A stretch of 64,000 bases of DNA from 34-65-8 sp964516135 (lineage in GTDB: Bacteria > Pseudomonadota > Alphaproteobacteria > Sphingomonadales > Sphingomonadaceae), in contig CAZEWN010000017.1 in the NCBI GenBank assembly GCA_964516135.1, positions 13,749 to 77,748 on the forward strand. Direction: 5' to 3'. Shown here one piece after another: positions 1-7,843 of this stretch; the stretch's first letter is position 1, and each line of letters opens with the position of its first letter. The translations under genes were made by a program, and so were the position numbers. Under the pieces are notes generated by a model, which did no database searches, was not told where the DNA came from, and saw nothing but the letters and a program-made list of their open reading frames with translations.

Positions 1-2
1 GC

Positions 3-590
3 GGGCTCGCGATTGCGGCGGCCCCGGCCAAGGCCGACGTATTGCAGATCGATGCCGATGGCGCCCGCTGGATCGCCGGCGCGCAGGGCGCTGCGATTGC
101 CGTTCCAGCTGCCGAAGCCGCCGTCGAGCTTGGCGCCGACTACGCCATTCCGGCGCAAGCACTCGCCGACCCGGAGCGGCACGCGGCGCTGGTTCCATCG
201 CTCTATTACGCCAAAGTACGCGAACTGGCGGCTCGTTTTGACCTGAGCCCCGCGCTGATCGAAGCGCTGGTGTGGCAGGAAAGCCGTTGGCGCGCCAACG
301 CGGTTTCGCACGCGGGTGCACGTGGCCTTGCCCAGCTGATGCCGGGGACGGCGCGCGATCTCGGCGTCAACGCCGACGACCCGTTCGACAACCTGGAAGG
401 CGGCGCGCGTTACTTGCGCGAACAGCTCGACAGGTTCGAAGGCGATCTCGAGCGCGCGCTCGCGGCCTACAATGCGGGGCCCGGACGCGTGCAGCGCGCG
501 GGCGGCATCCCGCGCATTCGCGAGACGCAGCTTTATGTCGCGGCCATAATGGGGCGGCTTGCCTCCCATTCCCGCCCGGATAGCCCATAA
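3..590 (+). CDS. Lytic transglycosylase, VirB1-like (5' partial)
   Basis: Soluble lytic transglycosylase of the SLT/VirB1 type, expected to cut peptidoglycan in the periplasm so that the secretion channel can be assembled. The frame is open to the left edge, so the true start lies outside the window; the first visible residues (GLAIAAAPAKA) look like the end of a signal peptide. The SLT domain follows, with the catalytic glutamate in WQESRW, then GARGLAQLMP, and the closing LAAYNAGPGRV motif. It ends 14 bp before virB2 and heads the visible part of the virB operon. The family is clear; the VirB1 role is inferred from position, since housekeeping SLT enzymes share these motifs. Confidence 0.85.
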   Translation, partial: GLAIAAAPAKADVLQIDADGARWIAGAQGAAIAVPAAEAAVELGADYAIPAQALADPERHAALVPSLYYAKVRELAARFDLSPALIEALVWQESRWRANAVSHAGARGLAQLMPGTARDLGVNADDPFDNLEGGARYLREQLDRFEGDLERALAAYNAGPGRVQRAGGIPRIRETQLYVAAIMGRLASHSRPDSP

Positions 591-604
591 GGATACCCGA
601 CTGA

Positions 605-904
605 ATGCGTCTTCCTGTTCGCCTTTCCGCTCTCATGCTGCTCCTGTCCCCGACGGCCGCGCTGGCACAGGCCGCCGATCCGCAGGGCTCGGGTCCGATC
701 GTCGCGGCGCTCGCCTGGCTGCAGGGCACGCTGCTGGGCAATGTCGCGACCGCGATCGCGGTAATGGCGGTCGCCGCTGTCGGTTTCATGATGCTTACCG
801 GGCGCCTCAACTGGCGGTTCGGCGCGACCGTGATCATCGGCGTGTTCATCCTGTTCGGCGCGGGCACGATCGTCGCCGGCATCCAGGGCGCAGCCGGTGG
901 CTGA
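605..904 (+). CDS. virB2: TrbC/VirB2 family pilin
   Basis: Major T-pilus subunit candidate. The 99-residue product has an N-terminal signal peptide ending near ALAQA (about residue 22), a short loop, and two hydrophobic helices (about 41-62 and 69-92) separated by a basic turn GRLNWRFG, which is the standard VirB2/TrbC layout. It starts at ATG just downstream of virB1 and its last 8 bp overlap the virB3 start, indicating translational coupling. Identification rests on topology, size and position rather than a strong sequence motif. Confidence 0.85.
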   Translation: MRLPVRLSALMLLLSPTAALAQAADPQGSGPIVAALAWLQGTLLGNVATAIAVMAVAAVGFMMLTGRLNWRFGATVIIGVFILFGAGTIVAGIQGAAGG

Positions 905-1184
905 CGCGCTGGTCCGCCATCCGGTCCACCGCGCGCTGACGCGCCCTCAGATGTTCGCGGGCGTGACCTTCAATTACTTCATCATCAACCTGGCGGTGAC
1001 GACCGAGGTGTTCCTGATCACCGGCAGCTGGTGGGCCTTGCCCACTGCGCTGGCCATGCACGCCATCGGCTATTTTGCCTGCCTGCGCGAACCGCGCGTC
1101 TTCGACCTGTGGATCACCAAGGTCAGCAAGTGCCCGCGCGTGAAGAACTTCAAGCGCTGGGGCTGCAACAGCTATGCGCCATAG
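897..1184 (+). CDS. virB3: VirB3 family inner-membrane protein
   Basis: Inner-membrane component of the VirB channel, 95 residues. The GTG start overlaps the end of virB2 by 8 bp. The protein has the family's N-terminal signature (LVRHPVHRALTRPQMFAGV), two closely spaced hydrophobic segments (about 23-40 and 47-62), and a C-terminal basic region with FDLW. VirB3 normally works with the VirB4 ATPase, whose gene follows after 12 bp. No odd features were seen. Confidence 0.9.
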   Translation: MADALVRHPVHRALTRPQMFAGVTFNYFIINLAVTTEVFLITGSWWALPTALAMHAIGYFACLREPRVFDLWITKVSKCPRVKNFKRWGCNSYAP

Positions 1185-1196
1185 GAAAGCCTCGCG

Positions 1197-3638
1197 ATGA
1201 GCAAATGGATCGGAGCCGCGGCATGGAGCGCCAAGGAAGCCCGCGCGGGCGACCGTTTGCCCTATGCCCGCCTGCTCGACGAAAGCACGCTGCTGCTGCG
1301 CGATGGCTCGGTGATGACCGCGCTCCAGGTGCCGGGGCTGTTGTTCGAAACCGAAGACAGCGATGCGCTGAACGGCCATGCCGCCACGCGCGAGGTTGTG
1401 CTCCGCTCCACGCTCGACGCGCGTTTCGTGCTGTATCACCACGTCATCCGCCGCCGGGTCGAAATCGAACTTGACGCGGAGTTTCCCGATCCGCTCACCC
1501 GCCATATCGACGCGCGGTGGAAGGACAGGCTCGCGGACGGCTCGCTGTTCGTCAATGACCAGTTCGTGACCCTTATCCGCCGCCCTGCGCGGGGTAAGGC
1601 GGGGTTGGCCGAAAAAGCGAGCAAGATATTCAGCCGCCGCCGCGGTGATGGCGCGCAGGCCGATCCGAAGGACGTGCGCAGTTTGAAGGCCGCGGCCACC
1701 GGGCTGGTCGCCGCGCTTCAGCCCTATGGCGCTGTGCTGCTGAGCGACTACGCGGGTGCTGGCGGCGGTACCAATTCCGAACTGCTTGAGCTGCTCAGCG
1801 CGCTCTACAATGGCGAAATGCGACCGGTGCGTCGCCCCGCCGACGAAGCGGATATCGGCGCGATGCTGCCGTACCGGCGTACCAGTTTCGGACTGGACGC
1901 AATGGAGCAACGCGGCTCGGGCCTGCCCGATTTCGCAGCGATCGTCAGCCTCAAGGAATATCCTGACGCCACCTCGCCAGGGCTGCTCGATCCGCTGTTG
2001 CGACTGCCGTTCGAACTGATCGTGACCGAAACCTACGCGCCGGCCGAGCGCACCACCGCGCGCGAGCGGATGGACCTGTCGATCCGCCGCCTCAAGTCCG
2101 CCGACGAGGAAGCGCGTGCCGAGCGTGCCGACATGCTCGCCGCGCGCGATGCGCTGGGCAATGGCGCGGTCGGGTTCGGCGACCATCACCTGACCATCCA
2201 GGTGCGTGAGCGCGACCTGGCCCGGCTGGACGAGGCGACCGCTGCCTGCGCCGCCGCGCTCGCCGATACCGGCGCGATCGCGGTTCGCGAGGATACCAAC
2301 CTGGAACCCGCGTTCTGGGCGCAGTTCCCGGGCAACGAACATTACATCGTACGCCGTGCGATGATTTCGTCGGCCAACATGGCGAGCTTCGGCAGTTTGC
2401 ACGGAATGGCGCTGGGTCAGGCCGAGGGCAATCACTGGGGCGAAGCGGTGACTCTGCTCCAAACAACCAGTTCGACGCCGTTTTTCTTCAACTTCCACAG
2501 CGGCGACCTGGGCAATTTCTCGGTCATCGGACCGTCCGGTTCGGGCAAGACCGTGGTGATGAATTTTCTCGCGGCGCAGGCGCAGAAGTTCAAGCCGCGC
2601 ACGATCCTGTTCGACAAGGATCGCGGCGCGGAGCTTTTCGTCCGCGGTATCGGTGGACGTTACGACCGGATAGCAGCGGGCGTTCCCACCGGATTCAATC
2701 CGCTGGCCATGCCCGATACCCCCGCCAATCGGGCCTTCCTGCGCGACTGGCTCGGTGTCCTGCTGAAGGCCGAAGGGCCGGAGGAAGAGGCGATCATCGC
2801 GCATGCGGTGGATGCGGCCTACGGCAACGATTCATCGCTGCGCCGCCTCCGCCATTTCCGCGAGTTGCTCGCCGGTGCGCGCCGCCCGCAGCCAGGCGAC
2901 CTATCCGACCGTCTGTCCGCCTGGATCGGTTATGGCGAACATGGCTGGCTGTTCGATAACGAGCGCGACCGGCTTGACCTGTCCAATCGTGTGCTCGGCT
3001 TCGACATGACCGCGCTGCTTGAAAATCCGCGTCTGCGCACGCCGGTCATGATGTACCTGTTCCACCGCATCGACGAGCGGCTCGACGGGCAGCCCACGAT
3101 GATCCTTATCGACGAAGGATGGAAGGCGCTCGACGATCAGGTCTTCGCGGCGCGCATCCGCGACTGGCTCAAGACGCTTCGCAAACGCAACGCACTGGTC
3201 GGTTTCGCCACCCAGAGCGCGCGAGACGCGCTTGAAAGCCGCATTTCCACGGCGCTGGTCGAACAGACCGCGACAATGGTTTTCATGCCTAACAGCCGCG
3301 CCCGCGCGGAGGATTACTGCGACGGTTTCGGGCTCACCAGCCACGAACTGGCGCTGATCCGGTCGCTGCCCGCGCATAGCCGCGCATTCCTGATCCGCCA
3401 GCCCGATGCCAGCGTCGTGGTGCGGCTCGACCTGTCGGGTGCACCCGAGGTGCTGACCATTCTTTCCGGCCGCGAAAGCTCGGTGCGGCGCCTCGACCTG
3501 CTGCGCGAGGCATTGGGTGACGATCCTGCCGACTGGTTCCCCGCGCTTACCGACCATGCCTGGCCGGGCGGGCGGCGCGAGCCAGATCTGGAATTTGAGC
3601 GGGGCGAGGCGATTCCGTTCAGGCAGGCAGCCGAATGA
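1197..3638 (+). CDS. virB4: VirB4 (CagE/TrbE) type IV secretion ATPase
   Basis: Cytoplasmic/inner-membrane ATPase that powers pilus biogenesis and substrate transfer. The 813-residue length is normal for the family. A CagE/TrbE N-terminal domain occupies roughly the first 400 residues. The Walker A motif GPSGSGKT lies at about 444-451 and the Walker B region MILIDEGWKALDD at about 635-647, followed by RKRNALVGFATQS, a typical VirB4 motif. The stop overlaps virB6 by 4 bp (ATGA). All key nucleotide-binding residues are present, so the enzyme looks functional. Confidence 0.95.
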   Translation: MSKWIGAAAWSAKEARAGDRLPYARLLDESTLLLRDGSVMTALQVPGLLFETEDSDALNGHAATREVVLRSTLDARFVLYHHVIRRRVEIELDAEFPDPLTRHIDARWKDRLADGSLFVNDQFVTLIRRPARGKAGLAEKASKIFSRRRGDGAQADPKDVRSLKAAATGLVAALQPYGAVLLSDYAGAGGGTNSELLELLSALYNGEMRPVRRPADEADIGAMLPYRRTSFGLDAMEQRGSGLPDFAAIVSLKEYPDATSPGLLDPLLRLPFELIVTETYAPAERTTARERMDLSIRRLKSADEEARAERADMLAARDALGNGAVGFGDHHLTIQVRERDLARLDEATAACAAALADTGAIAVREDTNLEPAFWAQFPGNEHYIVRRAMISSANMASFGSLHGMALGQAEGNHWGEAVTLLQTTSSTPFFFNFHSGDLGNFSVIGPSGSGKTVVMNFLAAQAQKFKPRTILFDKDRGAELFVRGIGGRYDRIAAGVPTGFNPLAMPDTPANRAFLRDWLGVLLKAEGPEEEAIIAHAVDAAYGNDSSLRRLRHFRELLAGARRPQPGDLSDRLSAWIGYGEHGWLFDNERDRLDLSNRVLGFDMTALLENPRLRTPVMMYLFHRIDERLDGQPTMILIDEGWKALDDQVFAARIRDWLKTLRKRNALVGFATQSARDALESRISTALVEQTATMVFMPNSRARAEDYCDGFGLTSHELALIRSLPAHSRAFLIRQPDASVVVRLDLSGAPEVLTILSGRESSVRRLDLLREALGDDPADWFPALTDHAWPGGRREPDLEFERGEAIPFRQAAE

Positions 3639-4816
3639 GCGCCGCCGCGTGCCAGCAGGTGCTCGAGGGGGTCGGCGCGGGCGTCGCGGCCAGCCTGCGC
3701 GCGGTCGACTGCGTTGCCAATGGAGTGACCACGCAGGCATTCGGACGGTTGTTCGCGCCCGGTGGGTCACTGGTGCCAGTACTGACCATCCTGTTGACGC
3801 TGTACGTTGCGTTCTTCGCCATCAGCCTGCTGCTCGGCCGCTCGCGGCTGGGCGTGCGTTCGCTGACCCCGCGCATGATCACGCTGGGGCTGGTGCTTAC
3901 GTTCGCCACCAGTTGGCTCGCTTATCAGGGCGTCGTCTGGAACCTGGCCATTGGTGGGCCCGACTGGCTCGCTACGATGGTGACCGGCAGCGACGGTTCG
4001 GCCACCACTGTTTTTGCCGACAAGCTCGATGTGGTGTTCGCCGCCATCCAGCAGGCGAGCCAGGGCCAGCCGGGCGACGTGTCCGCCTTCTCGCCCGCCG
4101 GGATCATGTGGCTCGGCGCGATGCTGCTGCTGCTCGGCACGGTGGGCGTGCTGGTGACCGCACGTATCGCGCTCGCCGTGCTGGTAGCCTTGGGTCCGGT
4201 GTTCGTGGTCTTGGCGCTATTCGATGGCACGCGCGGGCTGTTCACCGGCTGGCTCAAGGGCGTGGTCATGCTGGCGTTGACGCCGGTGTTCGCGGTGCTG
4301 GGGGGCAGCGTGATGCTGGAAATCGCGGTTCCGGTGCTCGGTACGCTCAATTCCGCGCCGGGCGAGATCAACGCACAGGCGGCTATGGCGTTCTTCCTGA
4401 TCGGCGCGGTCCATTGCGCGCTGATGGTCATGGTGATCAAGGTCGCCACGACGATGGTTGGCGGGTGGACCGTGTTCGGCCTGGTGCGCGAACGCGGCAC
4501 GCGCGATGCCGCGATGCCGATAAAAGCTGCCATGCCTTATATGGCGCCCGCCGCGATCGTGGCAAACGCCGAAATGCCAGCGCAGCCACAGTTGGCCGCG
4601 CCCCGCCGGATCGATATCTCCGGCGTCGCGACCGGGGCCGCAGCAAATGATGTGGCGACCGGGCAGACTGTCGGGGCAGGCCGCGCGATCCGGGTGATCG
4701 GCGCGACTTCAGGCGAGGGTCAGGTATCGGCGCTCAGCACGGCGAACTCGCGCACGCGCGGGATCGGCAATCGTTTTCGCGCCCCGGGTGCGCGCCAGAC
4801 GGAGAAACTGAAATGA
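3635..4816 (+). CDS. virB6: TrbL/VirB6 family channel protein
   Basis: Polytopic inner-membrane channel subunit of 393 residues. Several hydrophobic helices lie between about residues 45 and 285, and a long hydrophilic Ala/Gly-rich tail follows. The early part (CQQVLEGVGAG) and the central MWLGAMLLLLGTVGVL segment match VirB6-type proteins. It is coupled to virB4 and virB9 by 4-bp overlaps. In canonical virB operons VirB7 and VirB8 lie between VirB6 and VirB9; here virB9 follows directly. Confidence 0.88.
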   Translation: MSAAACQQVLEGVGAGVAASLRAVDCVANGVTTQAFGRLFAPGGSLVPVLTILLTLYVAFFAISLLLGRSRLGVRSLTPRMITLGLVLTFATSWLAYQGVVWNLAIGGPDWLATMVTGSDGSATTVFADKLDVVFAAIQQASQGQPGDVSAFSPAGIMWLGAMLLLLGTVGVLVTARIALAVLVALGPVFVVLALFDGTRGLFTGWLKGVVMLALTPVFAVLGGSVMLEIAVPVLGTLNSAPGEINAQAAMAFFLIGAVHCALMVMVIKVATTMVGGWTVFGLVRERGTRDAAMPIKAAMPYMAPAAIVANAEMPAQPQLAAPRRIDISGVATGAAANDVATGQTVGAGRAIRVIGATSGEGQVSALSTANSRTRGIGNRFRAPGARQTEKLK

Positions 4817-5592
4817 TCCGCGCGAGTATCGCCGCGCTTGCCATCGCGCTCGTCGCGGTTCCCGCCATGGCCGACGATCCGCGCCTGGTCGAACGGCGCT
4901 ACGACCCGGCCGACGTGGTCCGCATCGAAGGTCGCACCCGCGTCCAGGCCACGATCCAGTTCGCCGAGGACGAAGCGATCGAGAATGTCGCGATCGGCGA
5001 TTCCACGGCATGGCAGGTCACGCCCAACAAGCGCGCGAACCTGTTGTTCGTGAAGCCGCTGGAATCCAGTGCATCGACCAACATGACGGTGGTAACGAAC
5101 AAGCGCACTTACCTGTTCGATCTCGTTGCAAGCCCGCGCGCGCGGCCGATGTACGTGCTGCGCTTCACCTATCCGGACGAGGCCGTGGCCGAACAAACGC
5201 CCCAGCTGGCGGCGGGTGAAGGGCTCAACGCGGTCGAGATGGCGGCGGCGAGCGATCCTTATGCAGTGGTCGATCCGGCTGAACTCAACTTTGCCTGGTC
5301 GGCGAAGGGCGACCGTGCGTTGCTGCCGGCCCGCACCTACGATGATGGAACCACGACCTTCCTCACCTGGCCTGCCGGGCAGCCGGTCCCTGCCATCCTG
5401 GTCAAGGATCGGGAAGGAACCGAAGGGCCGGTGAATTTCACCGTTCGCGGCGATACGATCGTGGTCGAAGGTGTCCCGCGCGAAATCGTGCTGCGATCGG
5501 GCAGGGATGATGCAACGCTGACCAACACCGGGCCGGTGCGCCCCGCCGTGCCGCGCAGCGCCGCTGCGCCGCTAGCCGAAGTGGAAGGATAG
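4813..5592 (+). CDS. virB9: TrbG/VirB9 outer-membrane core complex protein
   Basis: Periplasmic/outer-membrane core subunit of 259 residues. A Sec signal peptide runs to about residue 20 (VPAMA|DDPRL). The N-terminal domain carries the VirB9 signatures IQFAEDEAIENV, WQVTP and LFVKP, followed by TNMTVVTNKRTYLFDL. The C-terminal domain contains YDDGTTTFLTWPAGQPVPAI, which would contact VirB10 in the core ring. The ATG overlaps the virB6 stop, and the gene is followed by virB10 after 3 bp. No VirB7 lipoprotein partner is encoded nearby. Confidence 0.93.
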   Translation: MIRASIAALAIALVAVPAMADDPRLVERRYDPADVVRIEGRTRVQATIQFAEDEAIENVAIGDSTAWQVTPNKRANLLFVKPLESSASTNMTVVTNKRTYLFDLVASPRARPMYVLRFTYPDEAVAEQTPQLAAGEGLNAVEMAAASDPYAVVDPAELNFAWSAKGDRALLPARTYDDGTTTFLTWPAGQPVPAILVKDREGTEGPVNFTVRGDTIVVEGVPREIVLRSGRDDATLTNTGPVRPAVPRSAAAPLAEVEG

Positions 5593-5595
5593 ATC

Positions 5596-6747
5596 ATGCG
5601 CCTTGCCATGCGTGTTCCGAAGAAGCGCGGCGATAGCCCGGCAGCCAATGACATCGACCCGCGCGAGGTTGAATCGGCTGAAGTCATTGACCTGGCCAGC
5701 CGTAATGCCTTTCCCGCTGTCACTCAGCGCAAGGGCGCATCCGACGGGCTGGGACTCGCTGCCGGGGTTGCGGTGGTCGCTCTGCTCGGGGCTGTTACGC
5801 TCTGGGCAATGAATTCCGCGCGGACTGCTCCCCCCGAAGGGGTTGGCGGGGTGCAGGCGGCGCCGACACCGCAGGTAGCCGTCGTCGCGCCCCCGCTGGT
5901 GCCCGACGCGGCGATCACCCCGGTTGGCGCCACCCCGGTCGGTGCTGCTCCCGTGCAGTTCGATCCCGCGCCACAACCGGTGCTCGCTGCCCAGCCCGGC
6001 GCGATGCCCGGCGTCAATCCCAACGCCAGCCCCACTGTCGTGTTCGATGCCGGCGCAGCGCCATCACAATTCACTGGCGTGCCGGTATCGCAGCCTGGGG
6101 CGCCGGTCGAAAACGCCCCGCCCAGCGTTGGCGGTAATGCCGGCGATTTCGCCAGCCGGATCGGCGGCGTGGGCGGCGGCATGGCCACCGCGCGTCCGAT
6201 GGTAGATCCGGCCACGACCGTGACCCAAGGCACGCTGATTCCCGCAATCCTGGAAACCGCGATCGACACCAACGTCCCCGGGTATGTCCGCGCGGTTGTG
6301 AGCCAGGACGTGCGTAGTTTCGATGGCAAGGCGGTGCTCGTGCCCCGATCCAGCCGATTGATCGGCCAGTACCAGTCTGGCGTCCAGGGCGGGCAGAAGC
6401 GTGCCTATGTAATTTGGACCCGACTGATCCGGCCTGACGGCGCCTCGGTCAACCTCGCCTCGCCGGCGGTCGGTTTCGACGGGACCACAGGTCTCGCCGG
6501 CCAGGTGAACAACAATTTCTTCCGGCGGTTCGGTTCGGCCATGCTGCTCTCGGTCGTGGGTGGGCTTTCCGCGCTCGGCTCGGGCGGGGCATCGGTCGTG
6601 CTCGGCGGGGCCGGGCAGTCTGCAGCCGCGGTCGCGGCGCAGCAGGACAGCCAGATCGGCCCGACAATCCGGGTACGCCAGGGCGAGCCGATCCGCGTGT
6701 TCACCGCGCGCGATCTTGATTTCTCGCAGGTGCCGGCCGTCCGGTGA
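5596..6747 (+). CDS. virB10: TrbI/VirB10 transenvelope protein
   Basis: Core-complex protein spanning both membranes, 383 residues. A short cytoplasmic segment precedes one transmembrane helix (about 50-72), then a long Pro/Ala/Gly/Val-rich periplasmic linker (about 75-200), then the TrbI beta-barrel domain from about 205 (TQGTLIPAILETAIDTNVPG, VLVPRSSRLIGQYQSG, VWTRLIRPDG-type motifs) to the end. VirB10 senses ATP use by VirB4/VirB11 and gates the channel. Its stop overlaps the GTG start of virB11. Confidence 0.93.
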   Translation: MRLAMRVPKKRGDSPAANDIDPREVESAEVIDLASRNAFPAVTQRKGASDGLGLAAGVAVVALLGAVTLWAMNSARTAPPEGVGGVQAAPTPQVAVVAPPLVPDAAITPVGATPVGAAPVQFDPAPQPVLAAQPGAMPGVNPNASPTVVFDAGAAPSQFTGVPVSQPGAPVENAPPSVGGNAGDFASRIGGVGGGMATARPMVDPATTVTQGTLIPAILETAIDTNVPGYVRAVVSQDVRSFDGKAVLVPRSSRLIGQYQSGVQGGQKRAYVIWTRLIRPDGASVNLASPAVGFDGTTGLAGQVNNNFFRRFGSAMLLSVVGGLSALGSGGASVVLGGAGQSAAAVAAQQDSQIGPTIRVRQGEPIRVFTARDLDFSQVPAVR

Positions 6748-7766
6748 GCGCCGAAATCCTCCCGATCCAACCGGAGGAGCAGACGCCGCCGGTCGTGCTC
6801 GACGGCGAGCGCAGCGTCTATCTCGACGCTTACCTTGCCCCGTTCCGTCGTTGGCTCGACCGCGATACCGTGACCGAGATCATGGTCAACCGGCCGGGCG
6901 AGGTGTGGATCGAGGATGCCGCTGATCCAGGCATGAAGCGGATCGATACGCCCGAGATTGACGATCGCCTGGTGCGCCGTCTCGCGGAACAAGTCGCGCG
7001 GGTCAGCCACCAGGGTATCAACCGCGAACACCCGTTGCTCGGCGCGACATTGCCTGACGGTGCCCGCGTGCAGTTCTGCGGGCCGCCCGCCGCGCGGCGC
7101 CACTGGACCATGGCGATCCGTCGCCATCGTCGGCTCGACTTGCCGCTCGACGCCTACGACGCGGGGCCGCTTGGCCAGGTCGCCGAACCGGTCATGCCCG
7201 ATCCGCAGGCGCAACCGATCGCGTACCTGCGCGCGGCAATTCGCGCGCGCCGCACAATTCTGATTTCCGGCGGTACCAGCACCGGCAAGACGACTTTCTT
7301 GAATGCCATGCTCGGCGAAATCTCGCGCGAGGAGCGCGTGATCCTGGTGGAAGATACGCCCGAACTGCGCCTGCCGGGCGAAAATGGCGTCGGCCTGGTC
7401 GCGGTCAAGGGTGAACTGGGCGAGGCCAAGGTCACCGCCAACGAACTGCTCCAGGCTGCCTTGCGCCTCCGGCCCGATCGGATCGTGCTGGGCGAACTGC
7501 GCGGGGCGGAAAGCGTCAGCTTCCTGCGCGCCATCAACACCGGGCATCCTGGCAGTTTCTCGACAATCCACGCGAACAGTCTGCGTGGCGCGCTGGAGCA
7601 GCTTTCGCTTATGGTCATGCAGACCGGTATCGGCCTGACCCGTTCGGATACGATCGCCTATGCTGCCTCAGTCATTGACGTGGTCGTGCAGCTTGGCCGC
7701 GATGCGGGCGGGAAGCGCGGCATCACGCAGATCGCCGAGAGCCGCGCATTGCTGGACGCCGCCTGA
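6744..7766 (+). CDS. virB11: VirB11 traffic ATPase
   Basis: Hexameric secretion ATPase of the GspE/VirB11 superfamily, 340 residues, acting at the cytoplasmic face. The N-terminal domain has TEIMVNRPGEVWIE; the nucleotide site has Walker A GGTSTGKTTF (about 176-184), the Asp box EDTPEL, Walker B RIVLGELRG (about 247-255) and the His box GHPGSFSTIHAN. The GTG start overlaps the virB10 stop. It is the last gene of the operon; ppk follows after about 75 bp. No VirD4 coupling protein or relaxase is visible on this side. Confidence 0.93.
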   Translation: MSAEILPIQPEEQTPPVVLDGERSVYLDAYLAPFRRWLDRDTVTEIMVNRPGEVWIEDAADPGMKRIDTPEIDDRLVRRLAEQVARVSHQGINREHPLLGATLPDGARVQFCGPPAARRHWTMAIRRHRRLDLPLDAYDAGPLGQVAEPVMPDPQAQPIAYLRAAIRARRTILISGGTSTGKTTFLNAMLGEISREERVILVEDTPELRLPGENGVGLVAVKGELGEAKVTANELLQAALRLRPDRIVLGELRGAESVSFLRAINTGHPGSFSTIHANSLRGALEQLSLMVMQTGIGLTRSDTIAYAASVIDVVVQLGRDAGGKRGITQIAESRALLDAA

Positions 7767-7793
7767 ATTCTGCAACATCAGCATAGGCAGAAC

Positions 7794-7811
7794 CTGACAC
7801 GATTGTGTCAG
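7794..7811 (+). terminator. Stem-loop between virB11 and ppk
   Basis: A perfect 7-bp stem with a 4-nt loop (CTGACAC-GATT-GTGTCAG) starts 27 bp after the virB11 stop. There is no following T run, so intrinsic termination is uncertain. Because it lies about 33 bp before the likely ppk start, it could instead be a protein-binding palindrome or a leader structure. Confidence 0.4.
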
Positions 7812-7843
7812 CCGCTCGCTCGTGATTTACAGACGCGGTGGAT

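Noticed and set aside
846..2804. Long antisense frame opposite virB4
   Set aside because: High-GC codon bias leaves few stops on the opposite strand; the product is low-complexity, His/Arg/Gln-rich and lacks any family motif, while virB4 on the other strand is intact.
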